This document shows, one piece after another, positions 47,537-59,903 of a DNA stretch of 64,000 nt; the first letter of the stretch is position 1, and every line of letters begins with the position of its first letter. The notes beneath the pieces are model-generated. The model searched no databases and was not told where the DNA came from. It saw only the letters and a list, made by a program, of their open reading frames with translations. Source of the DNA: Trileptium ribeirensis (lineage: Eukaryota > Nematoda > Enoplea > Enoplida > Thoracostomopsidae); contig JASANE010003112.1 in assembly GCA_030248225.1 (NCBI GenBank), positions 100,282-164,281 on the forward strand, in the 5' to 3' direction. A program made the position numbers and the translations under genes.

Positions 47537-47830
47537 AACTATACATTAGATGTAGCAGATTTGATAGAATTTATTAGTGTACGAATACAACGTATAACAC
47601 ATAATACAGCCAATATCTTCATTATCGGACATAACCGTTTCATGCTGTTGAATATTTGCGGCAAAAAACTTTCACAGGGTGCTATGTCGCAGTTGAATTT
47701 AAAGGTAGTCTGGCGTTACATGCCGGTGGCTAGATTTGAAGGGCAATGCGACGACAATACCCGCAGTAAAAATTATGCCACATTACCAAAATTCTTGGGC
47801 AATAACTATGTTACAGCGGTCTGCTGAAGT
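47516..47830 (+). CDS. Uncharacterised frame directly after the Cys-rich repeats
   Basis: About 104 codons are open in the +1 frame relative to the repeats and overlap their end by 21 bases. It has no ATG at its start. It contains CGKKLSQGAMSQ, WRYMPVARFEGQCDD and ends NNYVTAVC before TGA, so it too has spaced Cys residues. It may be the C-terminal part of the same protein separated by a one-base indel, or simply an open stretch. I recognise no family. Confidence 0.35.
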
Positions 47831-48497
47831 TGGAGACACTAAATGTCACATATCTTCTTAGATATGACATATATAAACAGTGTGGTGTCTTACACAAGAG
47901 AATTGAATAGTTGGGAAACTTGATATAAACAATTTTCTATTTTAATTTGGATTATTTTTATAAAAAATTTTGCCCAAGGATGCAAAACGGCAGATCTGCC
48001 AATATAGATGCTTTTTGTCAGCCGAATCCTAAATATTTTCAGATTACTGACGTAAATATAATAAAATCAAACTCCGGCTTGTTATTCGTGCACCGGGAGT
48101 ATTCATATATCCTTTCGTGATATTCTTAACAAGCTAAGATTAACAAGATTTAATTTAAGATCACATTTACTTACCAAAATCCCGTTTTGCCCAAAATTTG
48201 AAAATGCACATTTATTAACATTCATCCGGAATAATTTTGGCGTCGTTAGTTTAAACTAAAGGTCTCAAAGGCAATCCCAAAAGGACAAAAATCAAATATT
48301 TCCGTCGAGAAATAGGGTTGGTCGATACTCTGTACCGCAGAGCACGATCTGCGCAGTATTAAAAACAAAAATAAGATACGAACGCGTTACATTTTTAAAA
48401 TACTTACCAATATTTTATAACAATACTTTTAATATCCCAAAATATCGGATAAGTACTATTTTAAAAACGTTACCAAAACAAAAGGTATAACGTTTGT
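47831..48497. other. No gene seen
   Basis: AT-rich spacer between the two tandem arrays. Nothing supportable is visible. Confidence 0.4.
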
Positions 48498-48996
48498 AGC
48501 AGATATGGATGAGCAATCAGTTATCACTATAAGCCCGCGTAATTTGAGAGAAGTGTGGCTTTCCAACTAGCAGATATGGATGAGCAATCAGTTATCACTA
48601 TAAGCCCGCTTAATTTGAGAGAGACGTGGCTTTCCTACTAGCAGATATGGATGAGCAATCAGTTATCACTATAAGCCCGCGTAATTTGAGAGAGACTCGG
48701 CTTTCCTACTAGCAGATATGGATGAGCAATCAGTTATCACTATAAGCCCGCGTAATTTGAGAGAAGTGTGGCTTTCCAACTAGCAGATATGGATGAGCAA
48801 TCAGTTATCACTATAAGCCCGCGTAATTTGAGAGAGACGTGGCTTTCCTACTAGCAGATATGGATGAGCAATCAGTTATCACTATAAGCCCGCGTAATTT
48901 GAGAGAGACGTGGCTTTCCTACTAGCAGATATGGATGAGCAATCAGTTATCACTATAAGCCCGCGTAATTTGAGAGAAGCGTGGCTTTCCTACTAG
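48498..48996 (+). repeat. 71-bp tandem repeat, seven units
   Basis: The units start at 48498, 48569, 48640, 48711, 48782, 48853 and 48924, an exact 71-base period with only a few variable positions near GAGAGA and at CTAC/CAAC. Each unit contains the same short frame from ATG (MDEQSVITIS...) to TAG, 21 codons, with five bases before the next ATG. The frame shifts between units because 71 is not a multiple of 3. Alternatively each unit looks like a 39-base exon: CTTTCCTACTAG before it and CGC|GTAATT after it, with a 32-base intron. The extreme similarity indicates recent expansion. I see no evidence of expression. Confidence 0.93.
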
Positions 48997-50439
48997 ATCC
49001 ACTGACGATGTCGCAACATCCGGTTTAGATTCAGCTGATTATCATAAAGACTAATTTTCTTGCGCGGCTAGTGAAGCAAATATATTAGGTTTTAGGCACA
49101 GCTGTTCTGTCATCAATTTCAATGGTTCACGGTAATATGGGTTAACGGGGGTGCATTTTTTCAGAATATTTTCTGATACAAATTTGTATCGCATATTTCT
49201 AATTTCTGGGCGCAGTAAAACTGACCACATCAAAGCAGTTCGCACAAAACAAATAACAGCACTCAAAACATTAATAGGGAGAAATTTCAACACCTTTTTT
49301 CTGATCAATACACTAAAATTTCAAATGTGCCAAGATAAACATCATTTGCGTCGTCCAGTGGAGCTTTGGCACAGGTGTTGAGATTTGTAGTGGCATAGCC
49401 TACAGTGCAATAGTGCTGCGTCACATGTTGTGAGCTGAAGAAAGTCCTCATATGTTTGAATGGTCCATTATTTAACGTAAGACGAATCCTAATACACAGC
49501 GGCTTTATATGCACACTTTCGAGCTTTTCGAATAAGAAACTTCTTTGCATGACCAATCGATAACATTGTTGAATAAATTGGTAACATGAACAAGAACTCC
49601 ATACAATATATAACGTCATCAACAACAGAAATGTGTCTTCAGTTCGAGCTGCTTGTTATCATTGAGGATAGATACTTGCGTGACAGAAAAGAACTTCATG
49701 TGTCTTACAATATCCTAGGTGAACCCTACAACACATCATTAACAACGTCATACAACTGCGAAAATGTCAGCTAGCTTGTTAACTTAAGTCAAGTGGATGG
49801 ATAATTTTCGATATCCAAAGACGACACTAACAATCAAAATAATATATAACTAATATTAATTTTAGTCATTACCAAATATTGGCTAAGGCAAGCAATAGCC
49901 CAGCTGCGAAAATTATCTGTTTTACTATCGGGTAACTATTATACTAAATAGGATGGTACTTGTTAATTAATAGAGTAGTCAAACACAAAGCGCTCAACAA
50001 AGCATACATCATTAGTGCAACAATGACGGGTTCTGTTCTATCTTCATTTGCAGTATCGAATATACCCTGAGAATTATTCACTGTTCATTTTTAGCGCCAG
50101 AGAAGCGTATAAATGAAAACGCCATGGTATGTGGCTTTGCCAATATAGATTAATACAAATGGCTTTTGAATCTATATCTTTCAAACGTTTAGGTACGGGA
50201 AGCTTGCTCATCGAGTGGACAAAAATGATAGAAGCCCGTCAAATGAACAAAAGTTTCTTCAACGACTTATATCGACTGATATTGCAAAACCTTGTTAAAC
50301 CAATTCCAAATTAATACCAACTTCACAATAACGCAACAAACAAAGATTTCTATATTTGTCAATAAATACATAATAATCGACAGATGTAGAAGCAATTTGC
50401 TATGTAAAATTTATAGCAACTCTAGAAAACGCAAAGAAT
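48997..50439. other. No firmly supported gene
   Basis: Two adjacent minus-strand frames, 49305-49625 (106 codons) and 49051-49308 (85 codons), are in different phases and lack a recognisable domain; opposite-strand frames overlap both. They could be remnants of a gene, but the sequence alone does not support a call. Confidence 0.35.
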
Positions 50440-50800
50440 GTTTTTGCCATACTGTGAGCCGACCGGCACCTGATCACGAACCGACCGGCCAGTGCCGAAA
50501 TGTTGCTGGCCAAGAGCGGGCCAAGTTTCGATAATGTTGATTCCGGATTAAGAATTTTCTGAAGAGCTCATTTCATATGTGCGTGTTTATCTTTATATAG
50601 TGTATCTTTTATTTTTTATATCTTTTTATCTTTATATCTCTTCTGTATTCTTTATATATGGAGCTTACTTAAACCCGATTACAAATGGGCCGGGTCGGTA
50701 TAAGCCGATTTTTTGCAGCTCCGGGCCGGGCTAACTTTGATTTCCAACGGGCCGCCGGGCCTAGAAATTTCAGCCCGTTTTCATTTCTAATTCCGCTTAA
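50440..50800. mobile_element. GGCC/CCGG-rich non-autonomous element (hAT-like?)
   Basis: GC-rich ends (GAGCCGACCGGCACC at 50456; GGGCCGGGTCGG and GGGCCGCCGGGCC at 50688-50762) flank an AT-rich middle. The right end, reverse complemented, begins TAGAAATGAAAACGGGC, similar in style to AGAGATGAGAATGGACCG at 52256. No coding sequence is present. Confidence 0.4.
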
Positions 50801-51789
50801 CATTTGTAATGTCGTGCTTGATGAATATTACATGCCCACTGTTTTATAGCTGGCTAAATGATTGTTGCTTAAAGAAGCGTGTATACAAAACAATAATTTT
50901 GAAGTTGAGAAGGTTGTAGTTGTTCTTCTATCTTCGATTTAAGCATTCATAGGCATTTCGTTTAACATAGGCATCGCCTACACGAAAATAAAGACACACG
51001 GCTTATACAGTTTTAATGTTGTGAAAGTTAATTACAAACAGTAAATTGGCGAGCACAATCATAAACAACGACTATTATTGATCTGGAAATAGTACAAACG
51101 ATGGCGCAAACATGATTGTAGTTGTAAACAGCCACGATAATAACACAAAGTCAATCTTGAAGACCCAATTGCGATAACTGTTACTACACAAATATGCACT
51201 AATCACCACTGGAATTTACCTCATGTACACATTAATTCAGCATGAAAATTATGATCACTTGTCCGGGAAATGCTATCGTAATAATTTAATGTTTAGCTAT
51301 ATATGCTGAAGGTCCCAAGTTCCAGTGGGTAACCGGGGCCTCGTGGGGGAGGGGATAGATCAGCCGGTTGATGAGGTGCGTGGGGTTGCGGCGCCCATTG
51401 GCTCGGCGCCTGCGCAACATCCAGGACGGATTGGAGCACCTGTTAGAGAGGTTGGACGAATTGGGGGAATACCCTTACCTCCATCTGAACATGTATAGTT
51501 TTTAAGTCAATCGCATACAGGTAATAAACAAAAGGTCACGCGTGCTTGTGGCGTTACACCACTAATTATATTATACCATCTGTCATCTATTGATTGTATG
51601 CGCACGTTTCGGTGATCGTACGGTAAACGAAATGTCCACAAGTACCAAAGAACGATGCACGCAAGCAAATTCCGATCGCGTTACAGAAGTAACTGAAACA
51701 TACGTGTGCCGGAAGTAAATTGGGGGCAGCGCATGTTCTGAATATGATTTATAAGGTTGTTGTGTACGCATTAGAGACGAAAATTTTGG
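50801..51789. other. No gene; one GC-rich patch
   Basis: The patch at 51320-51470 is GC-rich (GGGGCCTCGTGGGGGAGGGG, CGGCGCCCATTGG), like the GC module of the composite repeats. Otherwise nothing supportable is visible. Confidence 0.4.
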
Positions 51790-52256
51790 GAGCAAGGCCG
51801 ATTACAAGATGCTGGAAGTCAGCGCTGGGCTGACCGTTGTTTGAAACAGCCCGAACTGGCTCGGCCGGGTCCGGTTCAAAAAGTTATTTTATCAAATTAT
51901 TCAATAATTGTGAGCATATAATGTAATATATGTGTTGTGTGTTGCCATAATATACTGTAGAATAGCAATATAACTTTTTCATTTCAAAAATAAAATGGAT
52001 ACAAATAATGTAAATCTTGAAGTTGTATAACATGTAGATATGAAATATAGAAACTGGATATTTTGAGTTTTTAAAGCTCAGATAATGCTACTCCGCTGCG
52101 TGTATTACAGATGTAAAATTTCGGCCGTGGCTGTGCCCGCTGGCCTGGTCGAGCAGGCCGACGAGCTATTACAAACAGGTCGGGCAAACCCGACCCAATT
52201 CTAGACCTGCCAAGTTGGCCTAATGTTTCGGTCCATTCTCATCTCTCGTACATGTT
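51790..52256. mobile_element. Second GGCC-rich non-autonomous element (hAT-like?)
   Basis: The left GC-rich part is at 51780-51880 (GCAAGGCCGATTACAAG, CTCGGCCGGGTCCGG) and the right part at 52125-52256 (GGCCTGGTCGAGCAGGCCG, AACCCGACCC). It ends TCCATTCTCATCTCT, whose complement AGAGATGAGAATGGA matches the start of the 27.9 kb element. It lies just left of the 24-bp minisatellite. Confidence 0.45.
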
Positions 52257-55200
52257 TGGTATATATATTCGCCGTAACATCGTCGATCGTAACGAAGTTG
52301 CTTACATGCGTGCCATTTGCTGCTCGTGCTAAATTGCTGCGCAAACTCATCTTAATCTCCGCTTTAGTTCTCTAACACTGAACAGCTGCCAATCTAGTGA
52401 TTACAGCGACGTCCGATCTAGCTATTACAACGAAGTCCGATCTAGCTATTACGGTGACGTCTGCTCTAGGTATTACAGAGGTGTCTGATCTAGCTATTAC
52501 AGCGACTTTCCTTCTAGCTATTTTAGAGCGGCGTCCGATCTAGCTATTACAGCGACGTCAGATGTAGGTATTAAAGTGACGTCCGACCTAGCTATTACAA
52601 CAACGTATGATATAGTTGTTACTGCAGCGTTCGATCCAGATATTACAACGACGTCCGATCTAGGTTTTACAGTGTCGTCCGATCTTAGTATTACAGCGAC
52701 GTCATAGGTAGCTATTACAACGACGTCCTCTTTAGCTATTAGAATGATGTTCGAGCTAGCTATTACAGCGACGTCCGGTCTAGGTATTACAACTATGTCC
52801 CATCTCGCACTACAGCGACGTCCGATTTAGCTATTATAGCGATGCCCAATCTAGCTGTTACAGTGACGTCCGACCTAGCCATTATGTCGAATTACGATCA
52901 AACTATTATAGCGATGTCCGATATAGCTATTACAACGACGTCATTGCAGCGATGACCTTTCTAGCTATTACAGCGACGTGAAATCTACCTATTACAACGA
53001 CGTTCGGTCTGGTTATTAAAGAGACTTCCGATCTAGCTATTACAGCGTCATCCGATTTAGGTATTACAGCGATATCACATCTAGCTACTACAGCGACGTG
53101 AGATCTAGCTATTACAGCCACGTCCGAACTTGCTATTACTGCCATCTAGCTGTTACAACGACGTTCAATTTAGCTATTACAACAACACCCGATCTAGCTG
53201 TTACAGATACGTCCGATCTAACTATTACAACGATGTCTAATCTAGCTATTACAGCGGGGTCCGATCTACCTATTACAGCGACGTCCGATCTAGCTATTAC
53301 ACCGACGTTCGATCAACCTATTATAGCAATGCCCAATCTAGCTATTACAACCATATTCGATCTAGCTATTACAGAGACGTCCGATCTAGCTATTACAGCG
53401 ACGTCCGATCTAGCTATTACAACGTTGGATGTAGCTATTTTACAGCGACGTCCGAACAAGTTATTGTAACAACGTCCGATCTGGCTATTAGAGCGATATC
53501 CGATCTAGCTATTACAGCGACGCCCGATCTAGGTATTACAACGATGTCCCACCTCGCACTACAGCGGCGTCCGATATAGGTATTACAGGGACGTCCGATC
53601 TAAGTATTACAGCGGCGTCTGATCTAGCTATTACAACGACTTCCCATCTAGCAATCTTAGAGCGACGTCCCATCTAGCTATTACAGTGACATTCGATGTA
53701 AATATTAAAGTGACGTCCGACCTAGTTATTACACCGACGTCCGATCTAGGTATTATAGCGGCGTCTGATCTAGCTACTGCATCGATTTCCCATCTAGCTA
53801 TTTTAGAGCGGCGTCCGATCTAGCTATTATAACAACGTTTGCTGTAGGTTACAGCGACCTCCGAACTAGCTATTGCAACGACGTTCGATCTCGTTATTAC
53901 AGCGACCCCCGATCTAGTTATTACAGCCACTTCCCATCTAGCTATTTTATTTTGGAGCGGCGCCCGATTTTGCTATTGCAACAAAGTCCGATCTAGGTAT
54001 TTTACAGCGACGACCGAACCAGCTATTGCAGCGACGGACGACTTTGCTATAAGATCGATGTCCGATCTAGGTATTACAGCGACATCCGATCTAGGTATTA
54101 CAGCGGCGTTTGATCCAGCTATTACTGTGACTTCATATATAGCTATTTTAGAGCAGCGTCCGATCTAGCTATTACAGTGACGTCAGATGTAGGTATTAAA
54201 GTGACGTCCGACCTAGCTATTACAACAACGTATGATATAATTGTTACAGCAGCGTTCGATCCAGATATTACAACGACGTCCGATCTAGGTTTTACAGTGT
54301 CGTCCGATCTTAGTATTACAGCGACGTCATAGGTAGCTATTACAACGACGTCCTCTCTAGCTATTAGAATGGTGTTCGAGAAGCTATTACAGCGACGTCC
54401 GATCTTGGTATTACAACTATGTCCCATCTCGCACTACAGCGACGTCCGATCTAGCTAATATAGCAATGCCCAATTTAGGTGTTACAGTGACGTCCGGCCT
54501 AGCCATTACACTGAATTACGATCTAGCTATTATAGCGATGTCCGATATAGCTATTACAATGACGTCATTGCAGCGACGACGTATCTAGCTATTACAGCGA
54601 TGTGAAATCTAGCTATTACAACGACGTTCGATCTAGTTATTAAAGAGACTTCCGATCTAGCTATTACAGCATTGTCCGATCTAGGTATTACAGCGATGTC
54701 ACATCTAGCTCATACAACGACGTGGGATCTAGCTATTACAGCCACGTCCGATCTTGCTATTACTGCGAAGGCCCATCTAGCTATTACAGCGAAGTCCGAT
54801 CTAGCTGTTACAGCGACGTCCAATTTAGCTATTGGGGAAATAGCTATACAACTGATATAGCTGTTTTAGGTAAATACGATCTAACTATTATAAACGACAT
54901 ACGCTATCATAGCTATTACAGCGGGGTCCGATCTAACTATTACAGCGACGTCCGATCTAGCTACTGCAACGACGTCCAATTTAGGTATTACAGCGACGTC
55001 CGACCTAGCTATTACACCGACGCAGGACATAGTTATTACAACGACGTTCGATTTAGCTATTACAGCGACGTCCGATCTATCTATTACAACGACGTTCGAT
55101 CTACCTATTATAGCAATGCCTAATCTAGCTATTACAACCATGTTCGATCTAGCTATTACAGAGACGTCCGATCTAGCTATTACAGCGAAGTCCGATCTAG

Positions 55201-56072
55201 CTATTGCAATAACGTTCGATGTAGCTATTAGAGCGATGTCCGATCTAGCTATTACAGCAACACTCATTCTAAGGTCATTAACTTAACGATGTTCCATCTA
55301 ACATCGACATAGCTGCGTCCTCTTGGTCTAATGTATCGTAGGTCTCGTCTGTTTATAGCTATTTGGTACAACGACTTCCCGTCTAGCTATCTTAGAGCGG
55401 CGTCCAATCTAGCTATTACAGTGACATTCGATGTAGGTATTAAAGTGACGTCCGACCTAGCTATTACACGATGTCATCTATCTGGTATAATAGCTGTCAT
55501 CTATTTTGGTGCTATCATCTGACTTCCATCTAGCTATTTAAGAGCTGCGTACGATATATAGCTATTACAGTTAACGTCCACTGTAGGTTACATCGCGTCT
55601 GAACATAGCTATTTACGATACTACGATATAGCTATAAACGACATCACGATATAGCTATAACAGTGACGTCCGATATAGCTATTACAGTGACTTCATATCT
55701 AGCTATTTTATAGCGGCGTCCGAACGAGTTATTACAGTGACCTCCGATATAGCTATTATAGCAACGTCCGATATAGCTATTTCAGTGATGTCCGATCTAT
55801 ATATTGCAGCGAAGTTTGATCTTGCTATTACAGAGACGTACGATCTAGGTATTACAGCGACGTCCGATCTAGGTATTACAGCGGCGTCTGATCTAGCAGG
55901 TACAGCGAATTTCCGCCTAGCTATTTCAGAGCGGCGTCCGATATAGCTATTACAGTGACATCCGATGTAGGTATTATGTAACGTCCGACCTAGCTAACGT
56001 TGGATCTGCGATTACAGCGACGTCCGATCTAGCTGTTACAGTAACGTCCGTCCTAGCCATTACAATGACTTA

Positions 56073-56582
56073 TGCGGCGTTCACGTTATAATGTCCCCGC
56101 TGTTTGGAACTTTTGACCCCCTGTAGTCGCGACCCTACCGTATAGACAGTCAGGGTGACACCCATACTGTATATCAAATGCCGAGGGTGTACGACACACC
56201 CTTAGCTACTACATTTTTTCTAGACAGTGTCGTACACACCCTTAGCTACCGATTTGGCGCGAATTAACTATAACGGACACCGTCTGTAGATAATGCGGTT
56301 TATTAGTCAACTGTCCTGAGGAGTTTTTCCTAAATTCTCCATATTTGTATCTAGCCCATATGAACATTGCTCAAATAATTCCGAACACTGTCAATAAAAC
56401 TGCCAGAAGACACGGTATGCCTGACACTGTCGGTAAGCGGTAATACGCGTAACTAGCTACCGTTGAAAAGATTTATTAAAAACATGGGGGTGTCTAAGAC
56501 ACCCTGTTGTCAACAGTGTGTCTGACACTGTGTGGGGTACATAGGTTCCAAACGTTGGGGACAATATAACGTGAACGCCGCA
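56073..56582 (-). mobile_element. TWA-target MITE (PIF/Harbinger-like) in minisatellite, copy A
   Basis: It is 510 bp, starting TGCGGCGTTCACGTTATA and ending with the inverted form TATAACGTGAACGCCGCA. It is flanked by TTA on both sides (56070-56072, 56583-56585). The unoccupied version of the site survives in a related repeat unit near 59814 (ATGACTTACGATCTAG), which contains a single TTA. This proves both the boundaries and the 3-base duplication. No transposase is encoded. Confidence 0.93.
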
Positions 56583-57543
56583 TTACGATCTAGGTATTAT
56601 AGCGACATCCGATATAGCTATTACAACGACGTCCGATCTAGATAACACAGCGACGCCCGATTTAGCTATTACAGCGACGTTATATGTAGGTATTACAGCG
56701 ACGTTCGATCTAGCTGTTTACAGCGATGTCTGATATAGGTATTACAGCGATGCCGATCTAGCTATTACAACGGCGTCCGATCTAGTTATTAAAGTGACGT
56801 CCGATATTAGCTATTACAGCGGCATCCGATATAGCTACTGCAACGATGTCCAATCTAATTATTACAACGACGTCCGATCTAGCTTTTACAGTGAAGTCCG
56901 ATATAGCTATTACAGAGACGTCCGATCTATATATTACAACGACGTCCGATCTTGCTATTACAGCGACGTACGATCTAGGTATTACAGCGACGTCCGATCT
57001 AGGTATTACAGCGGCGTCTGATCTAGCCATTACAGAGACTTTCCGCCTGGCTATTTTAGAGCGGCGTCCGACCTAGCTATTACAGTGACGTCCGATGTAG
57101 GTATTAAAGTGACGTCCGACCTACCTATTACACCGACGTAAGATCTAGCTGTTACAGCGATCTCTGGTATAGGTATTACAGCGATGTCTGACCTAGCTAT
57201 TACAACGGCGTCTGATCTAGCTTTTACAGTGACGTCCCATATAGCTATTTCAGTGATGTCCGATCCATATATTGCAGCGAAGTTTGATCTTGCTATTACA
57301 GAGACGTACGATCTAGGTATTACAGCGACGTCCGATCTAGGTATTACAGCGGCGTCTGATCTAGCAGGTACAGCGAATTTCCGCCTAGCTATTTCAGAGC
57401 GGCGTCCGATATAGCTATTACAGTGACGTCCGATGTAGGTATTAAGGTAACGTCCGACCTAGCTAGACGTCGGATCTGTGTATTACAGCGACGTCCGATC
57501 TAGCTGTTACAGTAACGTCCGTCCTAGCCATTACAATGACTTA

Positions 57544-58053
57544 TGCGGCGTTCACGTTATAATGTCCCCGCTGTTTGGAACTTTTGACCCCCTGTAGTCG
57601 CGACCCTACCGTATAGACAGTCAGGGTGACACCCATACTGTATATCAAATGCCGAGGTTGTACGGCACACCCTTAGCTACTACATTTTTTCTAGACAGTG
57701 TCGTACACACCCTTAGCTACCGATTTGGCGCGAATTAACTATAACGGACACCGTCTGTAGATAATGCGGTTTATTAGTCAACTGTCCTGAGGAGTTTTTC
57801 CTAAATTCTCCATATTTGTATCTAGCCCATATGAACATTGCTCAAATAATTCCGAACACTGTCAATAAAACTGCCAGAAGACACGGTGTGCCTGACACTG
57901 TCGGTAAGCGGTAATACGCGTAACTAGCTACCGTTGAAAAGATTTATTAAAAACATGGGGGTGTCTAAGACACCCTTTTGTCAACAGTGTGTCTGACACT
58001 GTGTGGGGTACATAGGTTCCAAACGTTGGGGACAATATAACGTGAACGCCGCG
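57544..58053 (-). mobile_element. TWA-target MITE in minisatellite, copy B
   Basis: It is 510 bp and nearly identical to copy A, 1471 bp away, with the same TTA flanks and the same surrounding minisatellite variants. It therefore arose by duplication of the already occupied segment and not by a second insertion. Small differences (for example CGCA versus CGCG at the right end) show the duplication is not brand new. Confidence 0.93.
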
Positions 58054-59903
58054 TTACGATCTAGGTATTATAGCGACATCCGATATAGCTATTACAACGA
58101 CGTCCAATCTAGATAACACAGCGACGCCCGATCTAGCTATTACAGCGACGTTATATGTAGGTATTACAGCGACGTTCGATCTAGCTGTTTACAGCGATGT
58201 CTGATATAGGTATTACAGCGATGCCGATCTAGCTATTACAGCGGCGTCCGATCTAGTTATTAAAGTGACGTCCGATATTAGCTATTACAGCGGCATCCGA
58301 TATAGCTATTGCAACGATGTCCAATCTAATTATTACAACGACGTCCGATCTAGCTTTTACAGTGAAGTCCGATATAGCTATTACAGAGACGTCCGATCTA
58401 TATATTACAACGACGTCCGATCTTGCTATTACAGCGACGTACGATCTAGGTATTACAGCGACGTCCGATCTAGGTATTACAGCGGCGTCTGATCTAGCCA
58501 TTACAGAGACTTTCCGCCTAGCTATTTTAGAGCGGCGTCTGATCTAGCTATTACAGCGACTTCCTATCAAGCTATTTTAGAGTGGCATCCGAACTAGTTA
58601 TTACAGTGACGTCCGATATAGCTATTACAGCGAGGTCCGATATCGCTACGGCAGCACTATTCGATCTAACTATTACAACGACTTCCGATCTAGCTGTTAA
58701 AGAGACGTCCGGTCTATATATTACAGTGACGTCCGATCTTGCTATTACAGCGACGTACGATCTAGCTATTACAGCGACGCCCGATCTAGGTATTACAACG
58801 ATGTTCGATCTAGCTGCTATAGCAATGCCCAATCTAGCTATTGCAACGATGTTCGATCTAGTTATTACAGAGACGTCCGATCTAGCTATTACAGTGACGT
58901 CCGATCTAGCTATTACAACAACGTCCGATGTAGCTATTTTACAGCGACGTCCAAACTAGCTATTGCAACGACGTCCGATCTGGCTATTACAACGATGTCC
59001 CATCTCCCACTACAGCGACGTTCGATCTAGATATTACAGCGTCGTCCGATCTAAGTATTGCAGCGGCGTCTGATCTAGCTATTACAGAGACTTCCCATCT
59101 TGCTATCTTAGAGCGGCGTCCCATCTAGCTATTACAGTGACATTCAACGTAGGTATTAAAGTGACGTCCGACCTAGCTATTACACCGACGTCCGATCTAG
59201 GCATTATAGCGGCGTCTGATCTAGCCGAAACATCGACTTCCCATCTAGCTATTTAGTGCGGCGTCCGATTTAGCTATTACAACAAGGTTCGATGTAGGTA
59301 TTTTACAGCGACGTCCGAACCAGCTGCTGCAACGACGGCCGACCTTGCTATTAGAGCGATGTCCGATCTAGCTATTACAGCGACGTCCGATTTAGGTATT
59401 ACATCGGCATCTGATCCAGCTATTACAGCGACTTCACATCTAGCTATTTTAGAGCGGCGTACAAACTAGTTGTTACAGTGTCGTCCGATCTAGCTATTAC
59501 AGTGACGTTAAATGTAGGTATTACAGCGATGTTCGATCTAGCTGTTACAGCGATGTCTGATATAGGTACTACAGCGATGTCCGATCTAACTATTGCACCA
59601 CGTTCAATCTAGCTGTTACAGAGACGTCCGATCTATATATTGCAACGACGTCCGATCTTGCTATTACAGCGACGTACGATCTAGGTATTGCAGCGACGTC
59701 CGATCTAGGTATTACAGCGGCGTCCGATCTAGCTATTACAATGACGTCCGATCTGTCTATTACAGGGACGTCCGATCTAGCTGCTACAGTGACGTCCGTC
59801 CTAGCCATTACAATGACTTACGATCTAGCTAATATAGCGACATCCGATATAGCTATTACAACGACGCCCGATCTGATAACGCAGCGACGCCCGATCTAGC
59901 TAT

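Larger units (their letters stand above)
52390..59903 (+). repeat. 24-bp minisatellite, about 270 units, with higher-order structure
   Basis: The base unit is GATCTAGCTATT followed by ACAGCGACGTCC, repeated with point variants for 7.5 kb and interrupted by two 510-bp MITEs. Each unit holds three CpGs, which are largely conserved despite the AT-rich surroundings. Since 24 is a multiple of 3, three of six frames stay open (for example SDLAITAT and SYYSDVRS on the plus strand, DVAVIARS on the minus strand). This explains the many 60-130 codon frames; they are by-products, not genes. Higher-order duplications include 52525-53160 with 54150-54780 (offset about 1625) and 55780-57060 with 57249-58530 (offset about 1470). 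The array is cut at 59903 by an LTR retrotransposon. Confidence 0.97.

Noticed and set aside
48498..48996. CRISPR-like array of regularly spaced repeats
   Set aside because: The whole 71-bp unit is repeated with no unique spacers, and the DNA is eukaryotic.
49051..49625. Two adjacent minus-strand frames (85 and 106 codons)
   Set aside because: They look somewhat protein-like but are in different phases, match no family I know and are overlapped by opposite-strand frames. Not enough to call a gene.
53098..58959. Many 60-130 codon frames inside the 24-bp minisatellite on both strands
   Set aside because: A 24-base period without stops in three frames produces such frames automatically. They have no proper starts and no sequence other than the repeated octapeptide.
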